A stretch of DNA of 64,000 nucleotides from Eopsaltria australis (GCA_034509425.1 JAVTVJ010000447.1:1240001-1304000); one strand, 5' to 3'; numbered from the stretch's first letter, positions 48,901 to 61,965 are shown. Notes: a model not told the origin generated them from the letters alone. A program made the numbers and translations.

Positions 48901-49667
48901 CTCGTTCAGGTGCAGAACGAACCGGGTGAAACCAAAAAGAAAACAAAAATCCAGGTTTGGAATGAGTATTTCTAAAATGAAAGTTAATTTAGTGCAGATC
49001 AGCTGTGCACAAATGACAGAGCATAGCTCAGGAGCTGGCACAGAATGAGAATCTTCAGCAGCAACTGCTTGACTTAAACCTGGAGCTAAGGAATTACTGA
49101 AAACAAGCTTTCTGCAACAGGACACTGAGTTCAGCTCCAAACATCCCATAAAGGAGCTGACTAAACTGTGGAACAGGTAATGCTGCACCCTCTCAAAGGC
49201 TGGGCTTGACACCTGCAAGGAAACTCTCCCCCAGACCTGTTCCCTCACTGCTTTCTCCCAGCCTCCTCCCAGGGTTTGACTTGGCTGAACCATGGAAGGA
49301 AAATCAGCAGTGGCAGGGATTGGGATGGGTTGTTATCACTGAGCCTCACCTTGGCAACTGATTCTAACTCTGTGTTTGCACTCCACCTCAAAAAATCCAG
49401 CTTTCACTTGGAACAGAGGGGCTGAGTCTGGTTTTGCCAGGTGTTTACACAGCACTTGGCACAAACAGAATGGGAATGCTGCCCAAGGCTCATAAGCAAA
49501 GGTACTGTAATATGTGACACTCCAGCCTCCCCCTCCCTCTCAAGGAGTCATTAAAACCATTAGAGGGACCATCACTACCCACATGACAACAACAAGGTGA
49601 AGTTCTCTTGTTTCCCATCTCCCTCTTTTTTTTAAAAACAAATTCAATCTGGAAGTGCTGATAAAAT
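45996..49667. other. Non-coding stretch
   Basis: Only the short CR1 tail at 46.66 kb is recognised. A 166-codon ATG frame on the minus strand (49293-48793) is the longest open frame in the window, but it shows no known domain, signal peptide or splice context. Confidence 0.6.
46655..46718 (+). mobile_element. Short CR1 3' tail
   Basis: Forward CR1 terminal segment: GGTTGGGCTCAATGATCTCAG, AGGTCTTTACCAACCTTAAC, then AGTTCTCTAATTCTATGAAGG. Only ~65 bp remain. Confidence 0.82.
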
Positions 49668-50095
49668 GTTCATCAAGTCACCAAACAGGCTGGGAAGAGA
49701 TCTTAAAGACCAATCCCCTCCCATGGACATGGACCTTCCACTATCCCAGGTCACTCCAAGCCCTGTCCAGCCTGGCCTTGGACACTTCCAGGGATCCAGG
49801 GGCAGCCACAGCTTCTCTGGGAACCCTGTGCCAGGACCTCACCAGCCTCACAGGGAGGAATTCCTTCCCAATATCCCGTCTAACCCTGCCCTCTGGCAGT
49901 GGGACTGCACTCCCCTGTCCTGTCACTCCTCATCCAAAGTCCCTCTCCAGCTCTTCTGGAGCCCCTTCAGGCCCTGCAAGGGGCTCTGAGCTCTCCCTGG
50001 AGCCTTCTCTTCTCCAGGTGAGCACCCCCAGCTCTCCCAGACTGGCTCCAGAGCAGAGGCTCCAGCCTTCGGAGCATCTTCTCATGTGGAAAAGT
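49668..50095 (-). mobile_element. CR1 LINE 3' fragment, ~430 bp
   Basis: Reverse CR1 with CCATGGACATGGACCTTCC, CTATCCCAGGTCACTCCAAG, CTTGGACACTTCCAGGGATC, GGCAGCCACAGCTTCTCTGG, AATTCCTTCCCAATATCCCG, AGCCTTCTCTTCTCCAGGTG, GAGCATCTTCTCATGTGG. The terminal octamers are decayed. The subfamily matches the interrupted copy at 44.7-46.0 kb. The 151-codon open frame here is element-derived. Confidence 0.93.
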
Positions 50096-52992
50096 GCTGG
50101 GATGAGATGAAACACAGGAACAGAGACAAGGGAGCTCTTGTATCACAGGGTACAGAGAGCCCTGATCTGACATTCCCTTCTCTCTGTCTGGAAGTTTCAG
50201 TGCAATTTTTGCAAACCACCTGTCTTCCGGAGCAGGTGGAAAGGCTGGTTGGAGAGCGTTTTTCTGCAAATGGAATTTGATTAGTGCACGAACCTTCCAT
50301 GTAATGTTCTTATAATGAGTAAATTAGTAGGTGATATAAACCTCTGGAAAAGGAAAAGACTGTAATGAAAACCTTATTATCCTTTTTACAGTAAGGCTGA
50401 ACAGAAACTGATGCTATGTTTAAATTGATCATGGTTTTATTCCCACCCCCAGGCAAACCTGCAAAAACTCAATGAGCAGTGTGATTTCATTAAATATATG
50501 TATAATGAACAATTTTCCTGTCCTTTGAAAACAACTGATTTGAAGGAAGACTGCAGCATAATGACTGACATCTGGAGTCTACAGTCTTTCCAATCTGCAC
50601 AGGATTTCCTATTACTGACTGGAGGTGAAAGAATCACAAACACAGAGAAAGGAGAGGAAAAACAGCCTTAATAAGCCGGGAGCACATGAATTTTAAACAG
50701 CTGAGAGAAGTGCAGCCACTTTGTGGAGTTGGTGGGAAGTCTGCTGTGCTGAGAAAGTTGTTCAAACATCCCCTCTGCTGAGCCTGGAAGAGGATGCTCA
50801 GGACACCCATGGACTTCAAAGAGATCTGGAGTTGTCGTGGATTAGAAACTGCCCTGACTGTTTCCATTTGTAGCAGAAGCAGGACAGCGTTTGTCTTGGG
50901 AAAGCACTCTAGGAAATGGCAGAGAGAAAATATTTGGCTTTCCAGATATAAATCTCTGCTCCTGGGACAGAGAGAGCAGCGGGGTATGAGACAAATACAC
51001 AGAAATTACTGAACTTACTCGGTTTTGTCCTAACTCCACAGAGGAAAGAAACCTGGCTGACCTCTAAAATTCAGAAAAATCCCTATGCCACAAAACAAAC
51101 GGCATTTAAATGTGGGATTTTTCTGTATCTCTTACATAAAGAGGTCTGAAGAACAGTGCTTGATCCTTAAAATACCCATCACTCCCCAACTGTACTTCTT
51201 GAACCAAGAGACATCTATAAACACACATGGATACAGGCTGTACAGTTCCAGTGAGAGAGAGAGAGGCTGTGTTGGGTATTTCACTGAGAATCCTCAGAAT
51301 TCATTCTTCTGGAAAAGCAGCAGCCAGATCCATATGGTCAGATGCCATAAATCTGAGATGCTCATGGTTCTGCACTGCCACGTTCTCTAAGTGGCCATTT
51401 CAAAATTATTATGGAAATTTTAAAAATTACCTGTTCTCCAAATAGCTGAAATTTTAAATACACAAAAAAAAAAGTCCAACTTAATTGTATGAAGTTCAGT
51501 GCAAGGGCATTTTAAAGAGTTTTAAAGCATTTTTTCACTGATGGTATGGTGTTATTCTCAGAAGGAAACTGATTTCACCACTAATGGATCTGAGAAGAAC
51601 CTGGAGAAGCAATACAGAAGGGAATAATACCAACTCAGAAAAAAATTACATAGATCTAGAGACATTTAACAGAAAATCTGAGACAAAATGGTACAGGAGC
51701 TGCAGAGCTGTATTTTGAACTGTTTGCAACCTGTCCAAGCAATTATCATCACTCTGTGCTCTGACCACAGGGGAAACCAACACATCTAATGTGGTTTTCA
51801 GTCTTCAAAACACCTCTCCAGTCTGACTCTTACTGGAACTGAAAATCCCTCAAGTCGCAGAGAAAGACAGAAAATGCGTTTTCTTCTTCGCCAACATTAA
51901 ACATGCAGTGACTTCCTGCATAAATACATAAAAAACCTGCAAACTCTGATGGGATTAATTAACAAGTGATTAGTATTTGCAGGCTAAAGGAAATGTGAGA
52001 AGTAAACAGGTGACAATGGAATGCCAGTCCTTCAAAAAAAAGCAATTTTCTAACATCAGATTAATTTTTCCACAGAGGAACTTTTCATATACAGTTTCCA
52101 TCTTGATAGGGAATCTTTGATCAGTGTCTCTGAAAAAATAATCTCTGTGAAGATTAAGAAAACAAAGGAATACAGATAAACTCAAAAAAGGCAATGAAAC
52201 TTTCAGGCTATCGGGTAAATAAATTATTACAGGCACCTCGGTGGAATACAAAGAGTTTTCATATAGGATTATGATGAGCAATGAAAGGATTTAAAAACAA
52301 AAAAAAAACAAAACAAGGTGAAACTGGCACCTTTTCAAACAAAGTAATACATTAAGTAGTGATTAAAATTGGCAAAAAGCAGCCAGCAGTGTCAATCCAG
52401 GATCTAATCAATGCTCTCTGTGCTATGAAACCTGACCCCCGAGGCAGCTGCTGTATCTGAGACAGGGCAACAAGGGTGAGACCAAACATGAATACATGGC
52501 GAGCTAGAAGGTAATTCAATTTCAGTGACATGATATTACTCATTGTATCCATTTCCTCTAAACACCTTTAACCAACACTTCAGTCTCAGCCCTGTTTTAT
52601 GGAAGCTTCACTCTGAACCCCCTTCAGAGGCTGTTTCACAACAAGGATGCTCAAAATCTCCCTGGTTTTTTTCTTTTTCTGGGTCTCATCCTCTTTGCCT
52701 TTTACCTTTCCTACCTCCCTTCTCTACTGGCTGCCAAGTCTCTGCAACACTTCTTGCTTCCAAAGCATTTGAAAAAGGCTCTTAATTGGTTTTCACGTCT
52801 TGAGCGTTTTTGCAGAATTATTTTTGGCCTCCCGTATAACGTCTTGGGCATTGAATACTTGCACATTATGATACCTTTTTAAAGAAATTCTCTTATCTAA
52901 AAGTAGCTTTCTCTACTGCTGTCCTGACTACTCACTGCCTTTCTCTCATTTTCTATTTTAATGAATATTATTTATTTTCCTTACTGCCTTGA

Positions 52993-53058
52993 AATGGTTG
53001 GACTCTATGATTTCCCAGGTCTTTTCCAACCTAAACGATTCTACAATTCTGTGAAGTT
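52993..53058 (+). mobile_element. Short CR1 3' tail
   Basis: Forward terminal CR1: ATGGTTGGACTCTATGATTTC, CAGGTCTTTTCCAACCTAAAC, then octamers GATTCTACAATTCTGTG. About 66 bp. Confidence 0.88.
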
Positions 53059-53566
53059 TCTCAAGAACAAAATCCCAAAGTTGTTTTTTTTTTAATTGCC
53101 TTTTAATCATATCTCCCTGTATGTGTAGCTCTTTTTGGAGATTAAGCACTACCATGGCGAATTTGCCTTTTTCCCCCACCTCCTACAAGGCTTTGAACCA
53201 AAATTTCTGTGATCACTGTTTCAGATGTTTTCAACAGTAGCAGTTTTAGTCCCAAACTCGTTCAAAACCAAGTTTTCCTCTCCTGTGATCCCTGACTACT
53301 CTTCAGTAAAGTTGTCTTCAGACAAATTCTGCCTCATCCCCACTGAGCTTTTCCTACTTCACTGCAGAACGTCAGTCCATGCAATAAAATCATATTGCTT
53401 GTTAAAACAATTAACTCCTTTATCTAAGTGAATTTACTTTCTGGAAGATAAAGCACAACTTCACATCTTCCCCCTATAACCTGTACAGTATCACCAGTCC
53501 CCAGAAGGAATTCCTGCCACCACTTTGGGAAAAAAAAGGAGGTAAAGTGACTATGTCTAATGATTA

Positions 53567-53589
53567 TTATATAAATAAATAAATAAATA
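53567..53589 (+). repeat. (AAAT)n microsatellite
   Basis: About five units of TAAA/AAAT. Confidence 0.9.
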
Positions 53590-54021
53590 CAGGAGAACAC
53601 TCCATCATAAATCTCCCTTGCTCAGACTGCAGATCTTATCAAGCTCAGTGAACAGGGGCAAAAATGGCTGATGAAAATGCATTTTTCACTACTGCATAAA
53701 ACAGAGAAAAAAACAAGGGAAAAACATGGGGAAAAGTAACTCTCCTTTACATGTAAAATGGTTGGCTTGAAGTCAGAGCCCAGAGCCCTCTGATGTTCTG
53801 GCACAGCTTTGTTTAGGAAAAGAGCGCAAAATACTTGTAAGTCACTGTATAAATCTATTACACATCTACCTCCTTAATGCCTCGTGTCCTTCCACCTCCA
53901 CAAAGGTGTGGCAGAACCAGAAGATACATCCATAGTCTCCATATGCTATCCATACGAAGAGTCTAAACACACCTCATTATTCCATTTTTAAATAAATCAC
54001 AGAGAAGAAATATGATTAAAC

Positions 54022-54165
54022 CACGCCCCATCCCTGGAAGTGTCCAAGGCCAGATGGGACAGGGCAATCTGGGCTAGTGGAAGGTGTCCCTGCCCATGGC
54101 AAGGAGTGGGAATTGGATGATCTTTAATGTCCCTTCCAACCCAAACCATGCTGGGATTCTATGAG
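54022..54165 (+). mobile_element. CR1 LINE 3' tail
   Basis: Forward CR1 that begins at GCCCCATCCCTGGAAGTG and runs through CCAAGGCCAGATGGGACAGG, CTAGTGGAAGGTGTCCC, CCATGGCAAGGAGTGGG to CCCTTCCAACCCAAACC and GGGATTCTATGAG. A ~6-bp deletion is present near GGGCAATCTGG. Its 5' truncation falls close to the CR1 base at which the ~420-bp core joins CR1 elsewhere in the window. Confidence 0.92.
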
Positions 54166-56710
54166 AAGGCAGGTGGCACGGAGGTGAACAGAACTCACAA
54201 TGCTTCCTGTGATACAAGAACGTAAATGCACCTCAAATTCTTCACTCATCAGGTTTCAAAGTACCAAACAAGCAACATTTCTCCCCTCAGGTTCGTGGAA
54301 CCAATTGCAGCAGGACGTTTCAGAGGTGAAGGGAACATTAACAAGGAACATTAACATGAAACAATTACATATCTGTCCTCAATTAAAAACTCTGGTCCAG
54401 TTGCTTCCCTGAGACTTGGGGAGTCCATAAACAGCTGGTTCCTAAGGCTGGATGGAATATCCAGGGATCAATCAAACCCTACATATCCTCTTGTTTCCAA
54501 CCACCACCACAGAAAGAAGGACAGATTTTGTTATTAACTTTCCCTGTGATCAGCATGTTTAGTATTTTCTGAGTTGCAGAAATCTCTGTACAACACACGC
54601 TTGGACTTGGGCAGAGTTTGGCATTCCAGAGCTGTCATCAGACCAACCCACAATTCTAAAATCCTACACTTGTTCTAACACATAAGAGTCAATGAACTTC
54701 ATCAACCTTTTACTGTTCAGTTCAATTTCAAACTTTTTAGGCATCCACATGGTTGTGTTTAGATTTAGGAATCAAAGCTCCTGAAATAGAGTCAACAGAG
54801 CCACCTCCAAAAATTACTCAAAACATCTCAGGCAGATATCCCCAATCATATTAAAGTTCTACTAGATTCAGTTCACCCTAATATTTACAAATGCATGAGA
54901 CAGCTCTTCCTAATTAAAACTTCCCTCACACATCTGTTAAGAGCAAAAATATACTAAAAAAAAACCCCAACCCAAACAAACCTAAAAAGTAGCAATAATA
55001 AACTACATGCTCCACTTCACAAAGCTGGATTTCATTCACAAATGTATCAGGTTTTATTCTCCACACGAGATGACTCACTGCATGTTCACCCCCTTCAATC
55101 TTCAAACATTTTGTTAATATATGCAGGAAACAAAGCTACAATCGTTTGCTTATGAAAAGGGAGGTTTTTTCTATAAACCCAGAGCTTGCAAGGATGGAAG
55201 AATTTACCTTGTACAGAAAAGAATATTTGGTATACAGTGGAATATTTAAGTAACAGAGACATTCTTTCAGTGGGATTTATCCTTGTCTCCTGGAATAACA
55301 GAAATAATGATAATAATGAGGAATTATTCTACATGAAAGACAAATAATCAGGTCAATTTGGCCCAAAGCCAGAGGGAAATATCAGTCAAATATTGGTAGG
55401 GATTGCCTGAGATTACCATTTTCTTTACCTAAGAAATGAACAGAAAGGCACAGAGCCCCAAAAGCTCACTTTCAGTCTGAATTTTATGATGATGCACTAC
55501 TCTTGGTCAAAATGTAATGGAGAAGGTGAGAAGGCTGAAAACAGTAAAAATCAGAATTTACTCTTGGTCTTTCATCAGCTTGTTTTTATGGTATTTGACA
55601 GGAAGCCACCCTAGCAGCCCCTAAAGAGTAAGAACATCACAAATCTTAGTTTTATTGCCCTTTTCATAGAAAGTTCTTCAAAAGCTCATGTTTCATCTGC
55701 CTTCTAACTCCAGATTTTTTGACTTTGATGTTAAGTTTTAAACAGACAGGTATTCTAAACTCCTTTTCTTGTTGTGCTTCCCACTTGCCCATCATAACAC
55801 CTAACCTCTCTCTCACAATTCCTTCTACTCATTTTTATTTCTTAATGCAAGCCAGAAAAATGCCTCCATTCCTTTTTCGCTCCCCGTTCCATACGTGGCA
55901 GAAATCTCTATTTCCTTTGTTTGATTTGAAATCAAAGACAGTTGTAAGAAACCAGACAGCTCCTCACAATAGCAGAGGAAACACAGCCAGGGAGCTCTGT
56001 TTTTCTCAAAAGCACACCAAGACCTATCATTTTACCTCATCTAGAGAAGAAATAAACTCCACAATTCCCTTAAATCAGGCCATAGGCTACAGCCTATATT
56101 ATCAATCATAGCCATTACTCAAATCCAAACAGCTCCAACATCCACAGGCCTTCTCTGTTCATAAAAGACCATTTTTCAAACTGAAATACTATGTAACAGC
56201 AGCAGAAAACAGAGAGCAAATTAAAAATAACCAAGTGAAATGAACAAAACATTTCTGTGGGTCCCACCATCCTCTGCTAACTGATGAAGTTACTCTCCTT
56301 CCTCCCAAAGTTCCAACAAACTCAAAGTTTAGCTCTGCTGGCTCACAGAGTTGGCAAACACAACTCATAAATGGTGGCATGGAATTAGCATGATAAAATT
56401 CAAGCTTTTTCTGTGGGCAACCTCCATTGTTTTTTCATGAAGACTGCTTTTCTTGGAATATTATGGGACATAGATTCCAGCTGACTCTTCCCCACCTCTT
56501 AATAAATGAGATCATGACCATATTCCACTCTGGTTAAAAACCTGCTTCCCACAAGATCTGTGTTCCCCCACCTCAAAAGCAGCCTCAGCTAAGGCAGGAT
56601 GTGATAGATCAGACACAGAACCTGACACTCATGACTCTTTGAGTTCCAATAGCCTGAACCAATTTCTACATCTGCACAGCCCCCAGGTGAACATTCTTTT
56701 AAAAGACTCT

Positions 56711-56857
56711 GGTGGTAGCAGAGAATCACAGAATGGTTTGGGCTGGAAAGGACCTTAAAAATCATTCATTCCCAGCTCCTGCCATGGGCAGAGACTTCTT
56801 CCACTATCCCAGGTTGCTCTAAGCTCCATCCAACTTGACCTTGGAGGCTTTCAGGGA
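56711..56857 (-). mobile_element. CR1 LINE 3' tail attached to the right (inverted) core
   Basis: Reverse CR1 tail: AGAGAATCACAGAATGG octamers, TTTGGGCTGGAAAGGACC, GCCATGGGCAGAGACTTC, CTATCCCAGGTTGCTCTAAG, CATCCAACTTGACCTTGG, CTTTCAGGGA. It resembles a different CR1 subfamily variant (AAAATCATTCATTCCC) from the tail at 45.86-46.0 kb. By hand count about 30 of ~145 positions differ between the two tails. Confidence 0.92.
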
Positions 56858-57283
56858 TGGGATTAGGAAAAATCTGATTGCAAAGGGCTCTCATTTTTTT
56901 ACATCTGAATTTCCCCAGTCTGAGACAGATACCACACAAGTCTTGGTGAAAATAGAGATCTGTTGTGCTGTGGGGAAAAATCACTTTTCCCCTTAAAACC
57001 AGTTCAAACCATTTAATCTTTGAAAGGAAAAAAAATGACCTAGGTGTTTCTGGTTTGTCACTTCCTGGATTTAAATGGAAGTGGAAATATGAGCTCTTTG
57101 ATCATTACAGAATGTTTATGAAGCTGCACAGAAATCATTGCCAGTGCTGGCCTGTGACAGCAAAGCTGTTGGGAAAGCAGCACTAAAGGAGACAGTGATT
57201 TAACTTCCAACACCTCAGTGAGCCCTGGGTGGGTGCTGGTACTACAAAAGAGGAGAATTATCTGTGCTGAAGAGACTCCTCCA
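56858..57283 (-). repeat. Unidentified ~420-bp core, right (inverted) copy
   Basis: The reverse complement matches 45433-45855 at about 97% by hand alignment. It begins (plus strand) TGGGATTAGGAAAAATCTG immediately after the CR1 tail and ends AGAGACTCCTCCA. Beyond 57283 the sequence (CGCTCCCCCTAAACC) is unlike both CR1 and the flank of the left copy, so the homology boundary is sharp. No upstream CR1 body is present on this side. Confidence 0.8.
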
Positions 57284-58885
57284 CGCTCCCCCTAAACCAG
57301 GGCAGATTTGGGCAGAAGGGCTGTAAAAGCCGGGAGTCAGGGATAAAATGTGACATTCTTTCTAGAGGACAGGGAGCTGTTGCTTAGAAACTGTTTACAG
57401 ACAGATCCTGCTGGTGTACCTAAAAAAAAAAAAATAAATTAGGTCATTCTTGGCTGTAGGTAGGAGAGATCTGTATTGATACAAACCCCTCCACATCTCT
57501 CTTTACTGTCAATAATTAACAATGCTTTAGCAAGGCTGCTTGGATGGTTTTTTGGCCAACAGCTGCACATTCCCAATGGCAGAATTACCCATTTTGAAAC
57601 AATCTGGTGGGTAAATTGACATCACAGCTCCCCCAGGAGGCTGAGCCCAGGCTCCAGGCACAGACTGTGCCATCTCAGGAAGGGAATGGCATCAAAAGTG
57701 AAATCAAAAGGGGGTGGGAGCGAAGTGCAATTAATCTTCTTAGTTGTTGTAGAGAAAAGAAAAAAGAAAAATTAAGGAAAAAACACAACAATATCACCAG
57801 ACCAAAGGAAAAAAACAAACAGTTTTACTTTTCAAACACCTGATGAAACCAGGTCTGCTAAAAACGAAAGGGGAAAGGCCACAACACTTCTCTGAAGCCA
57901 TGAGAGAACAAAGTTTGCCTTGAAGAACAAAAGCTGAGGTTGGAACTGGACCACTTTATTAAGAGAAGTAGCACCACGAGCCCCTAAGTATCTAAAACAA
58001 AGTTCCAAGCAAGCTCTCACTGCTCACAGAGAAAACAAATTCGTTCAGAGCAGATGGGAAAGAAAAATTATATCAATCCAGAGCCAGTTTTCTCCTCCGC
58101 ATAAATAATCCACGCTTGAACAATTTTTCCTCATATAAATAACTACATTTATAAGAAGCCTCAAGTAAGAAGGCTCTTATATCATTATTCACTTAAAAAC
58201 CACTCCAAAAATTCAGACAAATCACCGCTTTCTAAGTAAAAGAAAATAAAATGCACAGCTTGTGGTAATAAACAGCTCATTGTCATCATTCCAGAGAAAG
58301 TCATTTTTTTCTCTTCACTTAAAAATAAATGTAGCACGGGCTTGTTTTCTTATATTAAGCAGATCACATCAAATGAACACAAGTATTAGAACATGGAACT
58401 TATTGTAGAGAAGGGAGAAATGTCATAGTGATAACCACAAAAAACAAAGCTGGTGTTGGAGAACAAGCTGGTTGAAACTTCAGGGCAGAACTTGAATTCA
58501 TCAATAAAAACCACATTCTCTGTGGTGTCACTACAACATTCTTAAAGCTGGAAAAATAAGGATCAGGAGAGCAGGTGTAATTTAATCAAAGTTCATTAAT
58601 TGTAAGGACAAACACCAGCCTGTGCTGTGACACCCTGAGTGACAAAGACACTCTCTTGGGATGATTTGTGGGAGCTAAAGGTGCAGTTAACACATAAGCA
58701 AAATTTGGGGCTCCAAGGGTTATCACAACTTAACATAGGTTCAAAGTCTGGGAAAATTATTGAATTCCTTCACTCTATGGCTTCCCACCCAGGGAAGGTG
58801 GCTAATGGGATAACATCCCACCCTCCCATGCCAGAAACACAAGCAAAAACAGCCAGGAAACAAAAGGAGCCTTAAGAACCACAAC

Positions 58886-58928
<43 letters not shown>
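58886..58928 (+). repeat. (ATT)n microsatellite, ~14 units
   Basis: An uninterrupted TTA/ATT trinucleotide run of 43 bp. Confidence 0.97.
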
Positions 58929-58930
<2 letters not shown>

Positions 58931-59713
58931 CAAATTCATCTAGAAACACACTTTGGATTAAAGTCATGCTAATTATTTAAAAAATTAAAGATAACATGGC
59001 CCATTTCCCAAAGGCTCCCAAAGCCACACGGGAGACTTGTGAAGCGTGGAGGGGAGGCCAACCTGATTTTTATTCATGTGTTGCTGTGCTTATCTACATG
59101 GGAAACAGAATTATGCTCTATTTAGCCCCGTGTCAGGTTGTTCAGGTTTTAAAATAACTGTTAATGAAATCACAAGCCTTCAACACAAACAGCAGCAACA
59201 AAAATAGCAGCAGGACAGCAAACATTGGACTGCAGCAACTCTGAGCCAGCGTGGAGCAAAAAAGCATCTCCCAACATTCAGCTGGCTTGAAATAAAACAC
59301 AAGGAATAACAGATTGCATTTTATTGAGGCCTCACTACAACGATTCTCATCTTGTAACAATCTCCAAAGAAATGCACCTCTTAAAAATTAATTTTTCCTT
59401 TGGCTTAAGAACCTGACTTAGCAAAAACTAGTTCAGCGCGGGAAGTGCTCATTACTTTAACACATAAGGTATCTGAAAATCACCTGAAGCACAATAATTT
59501 ATCATAATGAAAAACAGTATTCCCTATTTTTCAGCTTTTTCACAGTATTGTGCAGAGCTCAATTTTAACACATTCAAATGGTTTTAGCTTTAAAAATACT
59601 ACTGACACGTAATTTGCACTCCATTATTTAGAAATACATAGACATACACTTTTTTGGTCTGAAGTTTAGGAATGACTCTCAACAAAACTCTTTCTGTAAA
59701 AGAATAAAATCAC

Positions 59714-59803
59714 TGGATCACAGAATCACACGATGGTTTGGGTTGGAAAGAACTTTTAAAAATCATTTCATTCCAAACCTCCTGCCTTGGGCAGGGATAT
59801 TTT
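59714..59803 (-). mobile_element. Short CR1 3' tail
   Basis: Reverse CR1: GGATCACAGAATCACACG octamers, ATGGTTTGGGTTGGAAAG, TTAAAAATCATTTCATTCC, CTCCTGCCTTGGGCAGGG. It is truncated after ~90 bp. Confidence 0.9.
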
Positions 59804-61816
59804 TCAGTAAAAAAGTGGTGGTGAGCTTTTGCTTTTCATTTTCATGAGAAATATGATAAATATGATCTTGATTTCTTGATAAATATGGCTAAAAACCCAA
59901 AATCTTCTTTAGTGGTGATTAAACAGGTGCAAGGACTGCACAGGGTGGGCTGGTATCACTGCTGGGACAGAAGAAATCCAAGTGATTACACACCTTCACC
60001 AAATCCATTTATTTTATTTAGTGGGATCCAAAACTGAAAACACAACAGTTGTTCTTCAGACACCAAAACTGCCTTGGAGAAACAAATAACGAAAATTCTC
60101 TAATATATTGACTGTGATCACTGCCCTTGCCAGATCTTCTATCTCTCCTTGTGATGTTTTCCACAGTACTCTGTGTTTAGAAACACAGGCCCAGAGTAAT
60201 TCAGACCCATCACACAGAATATAAGATACACATGCCTGTAATACCCATAATTTAATACATTTGAAATTCTATTTCCACTTCACCAGATTTTCTCCAAAAT
60301 GTCAGTTCTCCCCAAATTTCACCATCATTTCATGTACCTTGCCACACTAAAGACTGGCCCTGAGTTGTGGTTACTCCCAGGGCATCTTCCCACCCACATC
60401 AGCACCTCTGGGGAGAAATACAGTGAAATTTAGTAAGTAACTCAGTGCTTTGGTGTGGCTGGGGTTGTTTCTGGCACTGAGTTATAACCCAGTATATTGT
60501 ACAGAATCAGACCTTAATGAGACCCATGACCTAAGTGAACACCAAAGCTGAACACTGGAAGGTGTCTCCATCATATTTAGGGAATTAAATCCACCAGCAA
60601 TGTTTCCTTCAGATGTCCCAGCATGACAAAAGAAGCTTCTCACTTCAGAGGAAAAGCAGCCTTTAGATTAAATCAACACCACAAAAACCAGCTCATTAAA
60701 ATGAAAGATTGAGCAGTATGTATTGTGTATTTGCAGCAGCTCAGAAATCAGGTGCAAGGAAGAGCTGATGTACCAGACACTTATTGCTAATTTTTGTTTG
60801 TTAATGTTAAAATGGCAAAAAAAATCCTGCTCACATAAATCATTTGCTTTCTAAAACATGTAGCAGACACAATCAGTGCTCACAACAGCTCTGTAAGGTA
60901 ATACAGAGAAACATTTGAATTTTCCAGAGATAGAAGGAATTTTTGTAGCCCTGTAATAGCACACAGGACTGGCTCCAGCTCCACTTAAAAGGCACAGACA
61001 CAGTCCACAGCCAAAGGCAGAACCAGCTCCAGAAGTGTTGGGTAAGAGCTTTGCAACATTGATGAAAATTCTGTAATTAATTTCAGAGGATCAAGGATTT
61101 AATCTTGCGTAATTTGAATACCCAAACTAGTCCCTTAGACAAGGCAGCCAGAAACCATCTGCAACGCTGGAAGAGGCTCCTGGTAAAATAAATCTTTCTA
61201 CTCAGTCCTTGTTAAGCATTTCTCGTGTTTTGCACGTTTCTTGAAACAGATTTCAGAGGCACTGAATTTCCTGCAAAAGGAGGATTATGTGAGGACCAGA
61301 GCTCAGATTCAATATTGGTGCTTTAGTTTTATTTTAATGCATAAAGGAGTTTTATCTGCTCAGACACAGTACTTTTGGGTTTTGTTTTTTTTTGTATTTA
61401 CACACTTTCCTATTAATAAATGGACCTCTAAGTACCTGAAGCTGTTAAAGTCCTGCTGTGATGTACCTGTCCCACAGCAGCTGTGCTCTGTGCCTGTATT
61501 TCCCATACCTGAACTGTAATGAACCAGAGGTGACTTCCATTCCAATTTCTAATTAAAGCTCAGTGAAAATTATTAAAACCACAGTTTTTTAAAGAGTGAT
61601 TTCAAAATTCTTCCCTCGTTTACACCATCTTGCTTTCACCCCAAAGAAAAACAACTCATTAATGAAAAACAGTGATGAAAGAGAAACATCCAAACCAGCC
61701 CAGCCAAGGGGTGAGTGTAGAAGGTCACCCAAAATTTTTGGAGATATAATCAGTCTGTGCACTTCTCAGGAATAATTTCAAGCACACCTGAAGTGTTTAA
61801 ACTCTAATATCATATT

Positions 61817-61965
61817 TCATAGAATCACAGGATATCCTGAGCTGGACATCATTCCCCACTCTGTCCATAACATTCAGGGTTGTCCCACTCCAGGTGTAGA
61901 ATCCAGCACTATCCCTTGATAAAGTTCCTATGGTATTTCTCTGGGGAATGTGGTTTTCAGTCCTT
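61817..61965 (-). mobile_element. Degraded CR1 3' fragment
   Basis: Reverse CR1: TCATAGAATCACAGGATATCC and TGAGCTGGACATCATTCC, of the same subfamily as 28103-28335. Later blocks are hard to align. CACCCTCAGGGTGGCACAAACC near 62130-62152 may be a remnant of the same copy (consensus CACCCTCTGGGTGAAGAACC), so the element could extend to ~62175. Confidence 0.7.

Larger units (their letters stand above)
50096..56710. other. Non-coding stretch
   Basis: It contains short CR1 tails at 52.99 and 54.02 kb, the AAAT microsatellite at 53.57 kb and a CAAAA patch at ~52295-52317. No exons recognised. Confidence 0.6.

Noticed and set aside
48793..49293. 166-codon ATG open frame on the minus strand, the longest in the window
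   Set aside because: I see no recognisable domain, signal peptide or compositional bias toward protein, and no splice context. A frame of this length is expected by chance in 64 kb with GC-richer patches.
49655..50110. 151-codon plus-strand frame
   Set aside because: It lies within a reversed CR1 fragment and is antisense to the element.
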